From positions 1-42,240 of the forward strand of contig CAUWLL010000023.1 in assembly GCA_963559605.1 (NCBI GenBank): 42,240 nt of DNA, read 5' to 3'. This DNA comes from Dorea_D sp963559605. Its GTDB lineage: Bacteria; Bacillota; Clostridia; Lachnospirales; Lachnospiraceae. The notes below the pieces were generated by a model that saw only the letters and a program-made list of their open reading frames with translations, did not search any database and was not told where the DNA came from. How positions within the stretch are numbered: position 1 is the first letter of the stretch; each line of letters begins with the position of its first letter. The translations under genes were made by a program, and so were the position numbers. This document shows, piece by piece, positions 33,175-41,545 of this stretch.

Positions 33175-35085
33175 ATGTCGTCAGTAGATTATGAAAAGGC
33201 ACAGAAACTTGGGAAAAAAGAATATCAGCACCGGATGATGCATGGAATGCGCCCCACGCTGGAAGTGTTAGATGATATTCTTCCGGGGAGGGGGAGTTTT
33301 TCGGAAGTTCCGTTAGGGCTTGTGCAGATTCCGGCAGATCAGATCGTGGGGACGAAGACCGGAGGGCGCAGCAACGCATTTGCGGCTAATTTTATGCCCA
33401 TATTGAAAGATGATACAGAGTTTGCGCGTAAATGGGCGACACTTTGTGAAAGCCATCTGGAAGAAGGGATCCGTGAACCGATCAAGGCTTATGAATATAT
33501 GAATAAGTTCTACGTACTGGAGGGAAATAAGAGAGTCAGCGTCATGAAATATTTTGACGTTGTGTCTATACCCGGAACGGTTATTCGAATTGTGCCTAAA
33601 CGTACAGAAGAGAAAGAGAATAAAATTTATTATGAGTTTTTAGAGTTCTATGAATTATCTAAAATTAATTTTATCTGGTTTTCGGAGGAGGGCAGTTTTG
33701 GAAAGCTCCAAAAAACAGTGGGAAAATCAGTCGGCGAAGTATGGAGCGATGACGACAGGCTGGATTTTAGTTCTATCTATACAAGATTTTCTAAAGAATA
33801 TAAGGAAAAGGATAAGGACAGACTGAGGATTACGGTAGGAGATGCCTTTCTGGCGCTGATTGAACTGTATGGATATAAACAGGTACAGGATAAGACGACA
33901 AAAGAGCTGAAAAACATGATTTCCAGAAATTGGGAAGAATTTAAACTGCTGGAAAAACACGATGCCATTGATCTGAAGCTTCAGCCAAACAATGAGAAAA
34001 AACCGCTGCTAAGCCTGATCCTGCCATCTAGCATGAATAGTCTGAAAATAGGATTTATCTATGAAAAGACAGCGGGCTCTTCAGCATGGACATATGCCCA
34101 TGAGCTTGGACGGCTGCATTTGGAACAGGTTTTTCCCGGACAGGTTCATACTGTTTACTATGAAAATATTACAAAAGATACTATTGACGAAACCATTGAG
34201 GATGCCATTGCAAAAGGCTGTGATATTGTGTTTGCGACAACGCCTGCGTTTGTACAGGCGTGTGTAAAAGCTGCGGTGGCACATCCGACGGTTCGCATTT
34301 TAAGCTGTTCATTGAATACCTCTCATCGTTATATCCGAACATATTATGCCCGCATGCATGAGGCGAAATTCTTGATGGGGGCTATTGCAGGGGCTATGGC
34401 AGCAAATGATAAGGCGGCGTATGTGGCGGATATTCCGGTGTATGGTACCATTGCGAACATCAATGCATTTGCTCTCGGAGCCAGGATGATCAATCCGAGG
34501 GTGGGAGTGTATCTGGAATGGACAGCCAAGAAAAATCAGGATATATATGAGAAGATCAAGAGAATCGGAGCCGGATGCATTTCCGGGAAAGACATGGTGA
34601 TTCCCGAGGACGCATCCCGGGATTACGGTCTGTACTGTCTGGAGGGGGATGAAGCAGTGAATCTTGCAATGCCGCTCTGGCATTGGGGGAAATTTTATGA
34701 ACAGCTTGTACGTGCGGTTATGGACGGGACATGGAAGTATGATGACGATCCTTCGGATAAAAAGGCGATTAATTATTGGTGGGGAATGTCGTCCGGCGTT
34801 GTGGATGTTGTTTGTTCTCAGAAGCTGCCGATTGGGACAAAGCGTTTGGTAGAGTTTTTGAAGGAAACGATTTCCAGAGGAGAGTTCAATCCGTTTTCGG
34901 GGATTTTATATTCTCAGGAGGGGATTGTGCAGGCAGATCCGAATTACAGCCTGAGTCCGGAGGAGATTGCCACAATGGACTGGCTGGCGGATAATGTGAT
35001 CGGTTCGGTTCCGAGAGACGACGAACTCAGAGAGACAGTAAAGCCGACGGTTTCACAGCAGGGAATCAAGAAGAAAGAAAGGTAA
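33175..35085 (+). CDS. Cytoplasmic ParB/Srx-like domain fused to a BMP (PnrA-like) ligand-binding domain
   Basis: 636 residues with no signal peptide, lipobox or membrane segment. Residues about 48-145 look like a ParB/sulfiredoxin-fold domain: LVQIPADQIV, EPIKAYEYM, and the signature EGNKRVSVMKYF (116-127). A region of ~140 residues follows. From residue 288 on (KIGFIYEKTAGSSAW) it resembles BMP/PnrA binding proteins, which normally bind nucleosides outside the membrane: GCDIVFATTPAF, FLMGAIAGAM, INAFALGARMINPRVGVYLEW. Being cytoplasmic, it cannot serve an importer directly and is more likely a sensor or regulator. The phosphoesterase gene starts 8 nt downstream. The domain calls are from motifs only. 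Confidence 0.78.
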   Translation: MSSVDYEKAQKLGKKEYQHRMMHGMRPTLEVLDDILPGRGSFSEVPLGLVQIPADQIVGTKTGGRSNAFAANFMPILKDDTEFARKWATLCESHLEEGIREPIKAYEYMNKFYVLEGNKRVSVMKYFDVVSIPGTVIRIVPKRTEEKENKIYYEFLEFYELSKINFIWFSEEGSFGKLQKTVGKSVGEVWSDDDRLDFSSIYTRFSKEYKEKDKDRLRITVGDAFLALIELYGYKQVQDKTTKELKNMISRNWEEFKLLEKHDAIDLKLQPNNEKKPLLSLILPSSMNSLKIGFIYEKTAGSSAWTYAHELGRLHLEQVFPGQVHTVYYENITKDTIDETIEDAIAKGCDIVFATTPAFVQACVKAAVAHPTVRILSCSLNTSHRYIRTYYARMHEAKFLMGAIAGAMAANDKAAYVADIPVYGTIANINAFALGARMINPRVGVYLEWTAKKNQDIYEKIKRIGAGCISGKDMVIPEDASRDYGLYCLEGDEAVNLAMPLWHWGKFYEQLVRAVMDGTWKYDDDPSDKKAINYWWGMSSGVVDVVCSQKLPIGTKRLVEFLKETISRGEFNPFSGILYSQEGIVQADPNYSLSPEEIATMDWLADNVIGSVPRDDELRETVKPTVSQQGIKKKER

Positions 35086-35093
35086 CGGCACAG

Positions 35094-35690
35094 ATGAAAA
35101 TACTTGCAATATCAGACGAAGAGTCGAAGTATTTGTGGGATTATTTTGAGAAAGAGAAACTAAAAGGTATTGACCTGATTATCTCCTGTGGGGATCTGGA
35201 GGCAGAATACCTGTCCTTTTTGACGACTATGACATCTATACCGGTCTTGTATGTGCATGGAAATCATGACGAGAGGTATGAGCAAAAGCCGCCGGAAGGC
35301 TGCATCTGCATTGAGGACAAAATATATGTGTACAAAGGAATTCGGATTTTGGGGCTGGGCGGTTCTATGAGATATAGAAGCGGAGCACATCAGTATACGG
35401 AAAGGCAGATGGCAAGAAGAGTGCGGAAGCTTTTCTTTCCGCTGCTTTTCCGGCGTGGGTTTGACATTCTTGTAACCCACGCTCCGGCATATCAGCTAAA
35501 CGATGGCAGGGATTTGCCCCATCAGGGATTTCAAGTGTTTCGAACCTTGATGAAGAAATATAAACCACAGTTTTTCGTACATGGTCATGTACATCTGTCT
35601 TACGGACGGAATCATAAACGGTATGATAAATACGAAGAGACAGAAGTGATCAACGCCTTTGAGCGGTGTATCTTTGAAATAGGGACGTAG
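35094..35690 (+). CDS. Metallophosphoesterase, partner of the ParB-BMP protein
   Basis: 198 residues of the calcineurin-like fold. Motifs: ISCGDLEAEY (metal Asp), YVHGNHDE (catalytic GNHD), VTHAPAY and VHGHVHLSYG. The usual first motif Asp-x-His is replaced by Asp-Glu-Glu in ISDEES (residues 7-12), so one metal site differs. It is 8 nt after the ParB-BMP gene and thus probably co-transcribed. Its TAG stop lies inside the arm of the terminator at 35677-35719. The substrate is unknown, possibly a nucleotide or cyclic nucleotide given its partner. Confidence 0.84.
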   Translation: MKILAISDEESKYLWDYFEKEKLKGIDLIISCGDLEAEYLSFLTTMTSIPVLYVHGNHDERYEQKPPEGCICIEDKIYVYKGIRILGLGGSMRYRSGAHQYTERQMARRVRKLFFPLLFRRGFDILVTHAPAYQLNDGRDLPHQGFQVFRTLMKKYKPQFFVHGHVHLSYGRNHKRYDKYEETEVINAFERCIFEIGT

Positions 35691-35719
35691 GAAAATTACA
35701 TTTTCCTACGTCCCTATTT
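35677..35719. terminator. Bidirectional terminator overlapping the phosphoesterase stop
   Basis: A perfect 20-bp inverted repeat (35677-35696 with 35700-35719) with a 3-nt loop, ending in T. The stop codon of the phosphoesterase (35688-35690) is in the left arm. It also faces the carB 3' end. Confidence 0.85.
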
Positions 35720-35761
35720 TAATTCCCCCCTGTACCCAATTGTGGAAAAGGGGTGTCTGAT

Positions 35762-38700
35762 CTACTCTTTGTCTGTGATTTCACTGTGTAACTGCTGAAG
35801 TGATTTCACGGCATCGTTACCATACTTGATCATTGAATGAATACCTTCTGCGGTAGCTTTTGCCGCTGCAATCGTAGTCATATAAGGAATCTTGGCTTTG
35901 ATCGCAGATTTACGCAGATAGCTGTCATCGTGGATACTGTCTTTACCAACCGGAGAGTTGATGATAAGATCGATCTTACCGTTAGTGATCAGATCCAGAA
36001 TGTTCGGGCGTCCTTCCTGAAGTTTGTTTACACGTTCAGCCGGGATACCTGCTTCATTGATCAGGTGGCAGGTTGTTTCGGTTGCGAGAATCTTAAATCC
36101 ATTATCTGCAAAGGCTTTGGCAACTTCTACAACCTCTTCCTTATCTTTGCGGTTTACGGAGATCAATACGGTTCCGCCAAGAGGTAGTTTTGATTGTGTA
36201 GCCTCCTGTGCTTTGTAGAAAGCTTCTCCGAAATAAGGAGCCAAACCAAGAACCTCTCCTGTAGAGCGCATTTCCGGTCCGAGAAGTGGGTCCACTTCCT
36301 GGAACATATTGAATGGGAATACGGCTTCTTTTACACCGAAGTAAGGAATGTTCTGTTCTTTTAAGTCTGCAACCGGTGACGGACGTCCGGTAAGTTCAGC
36401 CGTAATAATATCTGTTGCCAGAGGTACCATGCGGATATTACATACCTTAGATACCAACGGAACGGTACGGGAAGCGCGAGGATTTGCTTCTAGTACGTAT
36501 ACTTTGCCGTTCTCGATCGCGTACTGCATGTTCATAAGACCTTTGACATGCATCTCCTCTGCGATCTTTCTTGTGTATTCTTTGATTGTCCGTACATTTT
36601 CTTCCGAAATGTGTACAGAAGGAATGACACAGGCAGAGTCTCCCGAGTGAACGCCCGCAAGCTCGATGTGCTCCATAACTGCCGGGACAAATGCGTGTGT
36701 ACCATCACTGATAGCGTCTGCTTCACACTCTAATGCGTGATTGAGGAAACGGTCAATCAGGATCGGACGGTCAGGGGTTACACCGACAGCTGCTTTCATA
36801 TAGTTTGTAAGACTTTCGTCATCATACACAACTTCCATACCACGTCCGCCGAGTACGTAAGACGGACGCACCATTACCGGATAACCGATCTTTTCTGCGA
36901 TGGCAAGAGCTTCGTCGACATCCACAGCCATACCGGATTCCGGCATAGGGATTTCTAATTTATCCATCATTTCACGGAACAGATCGCGGTCCTCTGCAAG
37001 ATCAATGACAGAAGGAGAAGTTCCAAGAATTTTCACACCGTTTTTCTCCAGATCGGCAGCTAAGTTCAGAGGAGTCTGTCCGCCGAACTGTGCGATAACA
37101 CCAACGGGTTTTTCTTTTTTGTAAATGCTTAATACATCTTCCAGTGTCAATGGCTCGAAATAAAGTTTATCAGAAGTATCGTAGTCTGTGGAAACAGTTT
37201 CCGGGTTACAGTTTACGATGATCGTTTCAAAACCAAGTTTCTTGAGAGCCAGTGCAGCATGTACGCAGCAGTAGTCGAATTCAATACCTTGTCCGATACG
37301 GTTTGGACCGCCGCCGAGAATCATGATCTTCTGCTTGTCGGAAACAGGGTTTTTATCTTCGGCATTGTAAGTAGAGTAGTAATAAGCGCTGTTCTCGGTT
37401 CCACTTACATGTACGCCTTCCCAGGCCTCTTCTATACCGAGTTCGATTCGTCTGTTGCGGATGTCCGCCTCAGAAACCTCCAGAATCTGGCTCAGATATT
37501 TATCGGAAAAACCGTTTTTCTTTGCGGAAATAAGTTTGTCGTCCGAGGGGAGGCTTCCTTTATTTGTAATAAGTGCTTCCTCTTCTTCAACGAGTTCCTT
37601 CATCTGTTCGATGAAATATTTCTTTACTTTTGTAAGCTCGTGGATCTCATCAACAGTAGCGCCTTTTCTTAATGCCTCATACATAATGAAATGACGTTCG
37701 CTGGATGCGGTGATGAGCATTTTGAGAAGCTGTTCTTTTGTCTTTGTATCGAAATCCTTAGCATGTCCAAGCCCGTAACGTCCTGTCTCAAGACTTCGGA
37801 TCGCCTTCTGGAAGGCTTCTTTATAAGTTTTTCCGATACTCATAACTTCGCCCACGGCACGCATCTGAGTACCGAGCTTGTCTTCAACGCCTTTGAATTT
37901 TTCAAATGCCCATCTGGCAAATTTGATTACGATATAATCTCCGTTTGGAACATACTTATCCAGTGTGCCGTATTTTCCGCAAGGAATATCCTTTAATGTA
38001 AGTCCTGCCGCCAACATTGCAGATACTAAAGCGATCGGGAAACCTGTTGCTTTAGAAGCAAGCGCAGAAGAACGGGAAGTTCTTGGATTGATTTCTATAA
38101 TAACATCTCTGTCTGTTTTCGGATCGTGTGCCCATTGTACGTTACAGCCGCCGATCACCTGTACGGAATCTACAACTTTCTGCGATTTTTCTTGTAAACG
38201 TTTCTGAACCTCTTCGGAAATCGTAAGCATTGGAGCGGAACAGAAAGAGTCTCCGGTATGAACGCCGAGCGGATCGATATTTTCAATGAAACATACGGTG
38301 ATCATGTTGCCGTCTGCGTCACGGACAATTTCAAGCTCAAGCTCTTCCCAGCCGAGGATAGATTCTTCTACAAGAACCTGACCCACTAAAGAAGCCTGAA
38401 GACCTCTCGCCATTACGGTTTTTAATTCTTCTTTATTATAAACAAGTCCGCCTCCGGCGCCGCCCATCGTATAAGCGGGACGAAGAACAACCGGGTATCC
38501 CAGCTTGTCTGCGATTGCAAGACCTTCTTCTACCGTATAGGCAACTTCACTTCTTGCCATTTCGATACCGAGGGAGTCCATGGATTTCTTGAATTCAATA
38601 CGATCTTCACCACGCTCAATAGCATCTACCTGAACGCCGATAACTTTTACATTGTATTTGTCAAGTACACCTGCTTCTGCAAGCTCAGAACAAAGATTAA

Positions 38701-38986
38701 GACCTGATTGTCCACCTAAGTTTGGAAGAAGCGCATCTGGTCTTTCTTTTGCAATGATCTGTTCCAGTCTTTCTACATTCAATGGTTCAATGTAAGTAAC
38801 GTCTGCTGTTTCAGGATCGGTCATAATTGTTGCAGGGTTAGAGTTGACCAGCACAATTTCATAACCGAGTTTACGCAGCGCCTTACAAGCCTGTGTGCCG
38901 GAGTAGTCGAACTCACAAGCCTGTCCGATAATGATCGGGCCTGAACCAATAATCAATACTTTATGAATATCTGTTCGTTTTGCCAT
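35762..38986 (-). CDS. carB: Carbamoyl-phosphate synthase large subunit
   Basis: 1074 residues, full length. It makes carbamoyl phosphate from bicarbonate, ammonia and two ATP for pyrimidines and arginine. The N-terminal half has GPIIIGQACEFDYSGTQA, then the ATP-grasp site; the second half repeats it (GGGPNRIGQGIEFDYCCVHA, MVRPSYVLGGRGMEVVYD). The C-terminal ~135 residues are the MGS-like allosteric domain (INSPVGKDSIHDDSYLRKSA). AGGAGGATAG precedes the start. No carA (glutaminase subunit) adjoins it in the window, which is unusual because carA normally precedes carB; it must lie elsewhere. Confidence 0.97.
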   Translation of the reverse strand: MAKRTDIHKVLIIGSGPIIIGQACEFDYSGTQACKALRKLGYEIVLVNSNPATIMTDPETADVTYIEPLNVERLEQIIAKERPDALLPNLGGQSGLNLCSELAEAGVLDKYNVKVIGVQVDAIERGEDRIEFKKSMDSLGIEMARSEVAYTVEEGLAIADKLGYPVVLRPAYTMGGAGGGLVYNKEELKTVMARGLQASLVGQVLVEESILGWEELELEIVRDADGNMITVCFIENIDPLGVHTGDSFCSAPMLTISEEVQKRLQEKSQKVVDSVQVIGGCNVQWAHDPKTDRDVIIEINPRTSRSSALASKATGFPIALVSAMLAAGLTLKDIPCGKYGTLDKYVPNGDYIVIKFARWAFEKFKGVEDKLGTQMRAVGEVMSIGKTYKEAFQKAIRSLETGRYGLGHAKDFDTKTKEQLLKMLITASSERHFIMYEALRKGATVDEIHELTKVKKYFIEQMKELVEEEEALITNKGSLPSDDKLISAKKNGFSDKYLSQILEVSEADIRNRRIELGIEEAWEGVHVSGTENSAYYYSTYNAEDKNPVSDKQKIMILGGGPNRIGQGIEFDYCCVHAALALKKLGFETIIVNCNPETVSTDYDTSDKLYFEPLTLEDVLSIYKKEKPVGVIAQFGGQTPLNLAADLEKNGVKILGTSPSVIDLAEDRDLFREMMDKLEIPMPESGMAVDVDEALAIAEKIGYPVMVRPSYVLGGRGMEVVYDDESLTNYMKAAVGVTPDRPILIDRFLNHALECEADAISDGTHAFVPAVMEHIELAGVHSGDSACVIPSVHISEENVRTIKEYTRKIAEEMHVKGLMNMQYAIENGKVYVLEANPRASRTVPLVSKVCNIRMVPLATDIITAELTGRPSPVADLKEQNIPYFGVKEAVFPFNMFQEVDPLLGPEMRSTGEVLGLAPYFGEAFYKAQEATQSKLPLGGTVLISVNRKDKEEVVEVAKAFADNGFKILATETTCHLINEAGIPAERVNKLQEGRPNILDLITNGKIDLIINSPVGKDSIHDDSYLRKSAIKAKIPYMTTIAAAKATAEGIHSMIKYGNDAVKSLQQLHSEITDKE

Positions 38987-39029
38987 ATCTATCCTCCTAA
39001 TCTGAGATTGAAAAAACTACTTCTTATCT

Positions 39030-39035
39030 ATTATA
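39030..39035 (-). promoter_or_regulatory. Possible -10 of carB
   Basis: TATAAT on the minus strand, 43 nt upstream of the carB ATG. No good -35 at the right distance. Confidence 0.4.
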
Positions 39036-39216
39036 TAGGAAATATCGCAAAAAGGGAAATAAAAAATTCCATTATAGGTGCAAAACTACAAGATAAACAA
39101 GAAGTAAATATATAAAAATAAGTTGAATCGACGAAAAATAACAGAAAAATATCGAATATTAAAAGTACTATAAGAATATTTGGGGTTCGAAAAAGCTAAT
39201 TGAGAAAATAAAGGTT

Positions 39217-39244
39217 TTGGGATACTTACAGAGTGTGCTATACT
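39217..39244 (+). promoter_or_regulatory. Promoter of cysK
   Basis: TTGGGA (39217-39222), a 16-nt spacer and TATACT (39239-39244) preceded by TG (39236-39237), an extended -10. It lies 54 nt before the start at 39299. Confidence 0.6.
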
Positions 39245-39298
39245 AAAATAAGTGAAGGAAACAGAATGATGAAATAAGAGAAAAAGATGGAGGTAAAG

Positions 39299-40231
39299 AT
39301 GGCTCACATATACAAAAATGCAACAGAATTAATCGGCAAAACGCCGCTTTTGGAAGTGACAAATATCGAGAAAGACTTGGAATTAAAAGCAAGAGTACTT
39401 GTAAAGTTAGAATATCTGAACCCAACGGGAAGTGTAAAGGACAGGGCAGCTCAATTTATGATTGACGAGGCAGAGAAAAAAGGTATTTTAAAAGAAGGTT
39501 CGGTGATCATTGAACCGACGTCCGGGAATACGGGGATCGGGCTTGCGTCTATTGCCGCAGTGAAGGGGTATCGTATGATTCTGACTATGCCGGACACTAT
39601 GAGTGTAGAGCGGAGAAATATTTTAAAAGCATACGGTGCGGAAATAGTCCTTACGGAAGGAGCAAGAGGAATGGCCGGGGCAGTTGAAAGAGCAGAAGAA
39701 TTGGCAGCACAGATCGAAAACAGTTTTATCCCGGGACAATTTACGAACCGTGCGAATGCAAAAGCCCACATAGAGACGACAGGACCGGAGATCTGGGAAG
39801 ATACAGACGGAGAGGTGGATGTTCTGATCGCAGGCGTAGGAACGGGAGGAACACTGACCGGGACAGGGGAATATTTGAAATTGAAAAATCCGTCTGTCCG
39901 GGTGGTTGCATTAGAACCGGCGGATTCACCCATTCTTTCCGGTGGGGATGCAGGGGCACATAAGATTCAGGGGATCGGCGCGAATTTTGTGCCGGAAGTA
40001 TTGAATACAGATATTTATGATGAGGTATTTCAAGCGGAGAGCGAGGACGCGTTTGCGGCGGCAAAACTTCTTGCAAAGAAAGAAGGGATTCTTGTGGGAA
40101 TCTCCGCAGGGGCGGCTCTGCATGGCGCGATTACATTGGCAAAAAGACCGGAAAATGAAGGTAAGACGATTGTGGCGATCCTTCCGGACAGTGGGGACAG
40201 ATATTACTCCACACCGCTGTTTGGAGAATAA
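39299..40231 (+). CDS. cysK: Cysteine synthase A (O-acetylserine sulfhydrylase)
   Basis: 310-residue PLP enzyme making cysteine from O-acetylserine and sulfide. The PLP lysine is Lys47 in NPTGSVKDRAA; the substrate loop is EPTSGNTGIGLA (near 72-83); GTGGTLTGTGEYLK is the phosphate-binding loop. ATG 39299 is 5 nt from GGAGG; an ATG at 39287 overlaps that site. It faces carB divergently. Confidence 0.95.
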   Translation: MAHIYKNATELIGKTPLLEVTNIEKDLELKARVLVKLEYLNPTGSVKDRAAQFMIDEAEKKGILKEGSVIIEPTSGNTGIGLASIAAVKGYRMILTMPDTMSVERRNILKAYGAEIVLTEGARGMAGAVERAEELAAQIENSFIPGQFTNRANAKAHIETTGPEIWEDTDGEVDVLIAGVGTGGTLTGTGEYLKLKNPSVRVVALEPADSPILSGGDAGAHKIQGIGANFVPEVLNTDIYDEVFQAESEDAFAAAKLLAKKEGILVGISAGAALHGAITLAKRPENEGKTIVAILPDSGDRYYSTPLFGE

Positions 40232-40242
40232 ATCTGTATTTT

Positions 40243-40271
40243 GCAAGAATAGAATTGTAATCTTGCTTTTG
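40243..40271 (+). terminator. Weak terminator after cysK
   Basis: A 6-bp stem GCAAGA (40243-40248) with TCTTGC (40261-40266), followed by TTTTG. Short stem, so moderate to low confidence. Confidence 0.4.
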
Positions 40272-40328
40272 TTGTGGTACAGTGTAAGTTGTCAATATAT
40301 TTCATTTTAGTACAAGGGGATGAAAATC

Positions 40329-41522
40329 ATGGAAAGAAAAGTAGGTACTATATCAAGAGGAATACGTTGTCCGATTATCCGCGAAGGTGATAATCTGGCA
40401 GATATTATTGTAGATAGCGTGTTAGACGCGGCAAAAAGCGAAGGCTTCGAACTGCGCGACCGGGATGTTATTGCAGCTACAGAGTCTATTGTAGCCAGAG
40501 CTCAGGGAAATTACGCGTCTGTTGATGCAATTGCAAAAGATGTGAAAGAGAAATTAGGCGGAGAGACGATCGGAGTTATTTTACCGATTCTTTCAAGAAA
40601 CCGTTTCTCCATTTGTTTAAAAGGAATGGCAAAAGGTGCGAAGAAAATTGTACTTATGTTAAGCTATCCAAGTGATGAAGTGGGAAATGAGCTGGTGTCA
40701 CTGGATCAGCTGGATGAGGCAGGAATTAATCCATACAGCGATGTATTGGATGAAAAGAGATACCGCGAGTTATTCGGTGAGAATATCCATCCGTTCACGG
40801 GTGTGGATTACGTGGCGTATTATAGTGAAGTAATCCGTGAGATGGGCGCTGACGTTGAAGTTATTTTCGCAAATCAGCCTCAGGAAATCCTGAAGTATAC
40901 AAAAAATGTATTAAGCTGTGACATTCATTCCAGAGAGCGTACAAAACGCATCTTAAAAGCTCACGGAGCAGAAAAAGTATACGGAATGGACGACATTTTG
41001 ACAAGTCCGGTAGATGGAAGCGGATGCAATGAACGTTTCGGACTTCTCGGGTCGAATAAATCGACAGAAGAGAGTGTAAAACTTTTCCCGCGTGACTGTA
41101 CAGATCTGGTACTGGAAGTGCAGAAGAAGATTCTCGATAAAACCGGAAAACACGTAGAAGTTATGGTGTACGGTGACGGCGCTTTCAAAGATCCGGTTGG
41201 AAAGATCTGGGAGCTTGCAGATCCATGTGTATCTGTTGCAAATACAGAAGGACTTGAGGGAACTCCGAACGAGCTGAAATTAAAATATCTTGCAGATAAT
41301 GATTTTAAAGATCTGTCAGGTGAGGCGCTAAAAGAAGCGATCTCTAAAAAAATCAAAGAAAAAGATGACAATCTGGTTGGAAACATGGTTTCTCAGGGAA
41401 CGACACCGAGACGTCTTACAGATTTGATCGGTTCTCTGTGTGATCTGACCAGCGGTTCCGGCGACAAAGGAACACCGGTCATCTTGATTCAGGGATATTT
41501 TGATAATATGACAGATAATTAA
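40329..41522 (+). CDS. CofE-like (coenzyme F420-0:L-glutamate ligase family) protein
   Basis: 397 residues. The N-terminal part, with DVIAATESIVARAQGNY and LPILSRNRFSICLKGMAKG, resembles the CofE/FbiB glutamate ligase family (COG1478), which adds glutamate to F420-0. No other F420 gene is in the window and most Lachnospiraceae are not known F420 users, so the true substrate may differ. ATG 40329 is 9 nt from AAGGGG; an ATG at 40320 touches that site and is rejected. guaA starts 23 nt downstream, so they may be one transcript. Confidence 0.75.
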   Translation: MERKVGTISRGIRCPIIREGDNLADIIVDSVLDAAKSEGFELRDRDVIAATESIVARAQGNYASVDAIAKDVKEKLGGETIGVILPILSRNRFSICLKGMAKGAKKIVLMLSYPSDEVGNELVSLDQLDEAGINPYSDVLDEKRYRELFGENIHPFTGVDYVAYYSEVIREMGADVEVIFANQPQEILKYTKNVLSCDIHSRERTKRILKAHGAEKVYGMDDILTSPVDGSGCNERFGLLGSNKSTEESVKLFPRDCTDLVLEVQKKILDKTGKHVEVMVYGDGAFKDPVGKIWELADPCVSVANTEGLEGTPNELKLKYLADNDFKDLSGEALKEAISKKIKEKDDNLVGNMVSQGTTPRRLTDLIGSLCDLTSGSGDKGTPVILIQGYFDNMTDN

Positions 41523-41545
41523 AGTGGAAGGAGAGCAAGAGATAT

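Larger units (their letters stand above)
38987..39298. other. AT-rich divergent intergenic region between carB and cysK
   Basis: 312 nt, strongly A/T-rich. The left end holds a probable carB promoter (see 39030) and the right end the cysK promoter. Between them I see no reading frame with a ribosome site, no riboswitch I recognise and no strong hairpin. Confidence 0.6.

Noticed and set aside
38987..39298. T-box or SAM riboswitch before cysK
   Set aside because: The promoter lies only 54 nt before the start and no specifier loop or SAM-type helix is visible.
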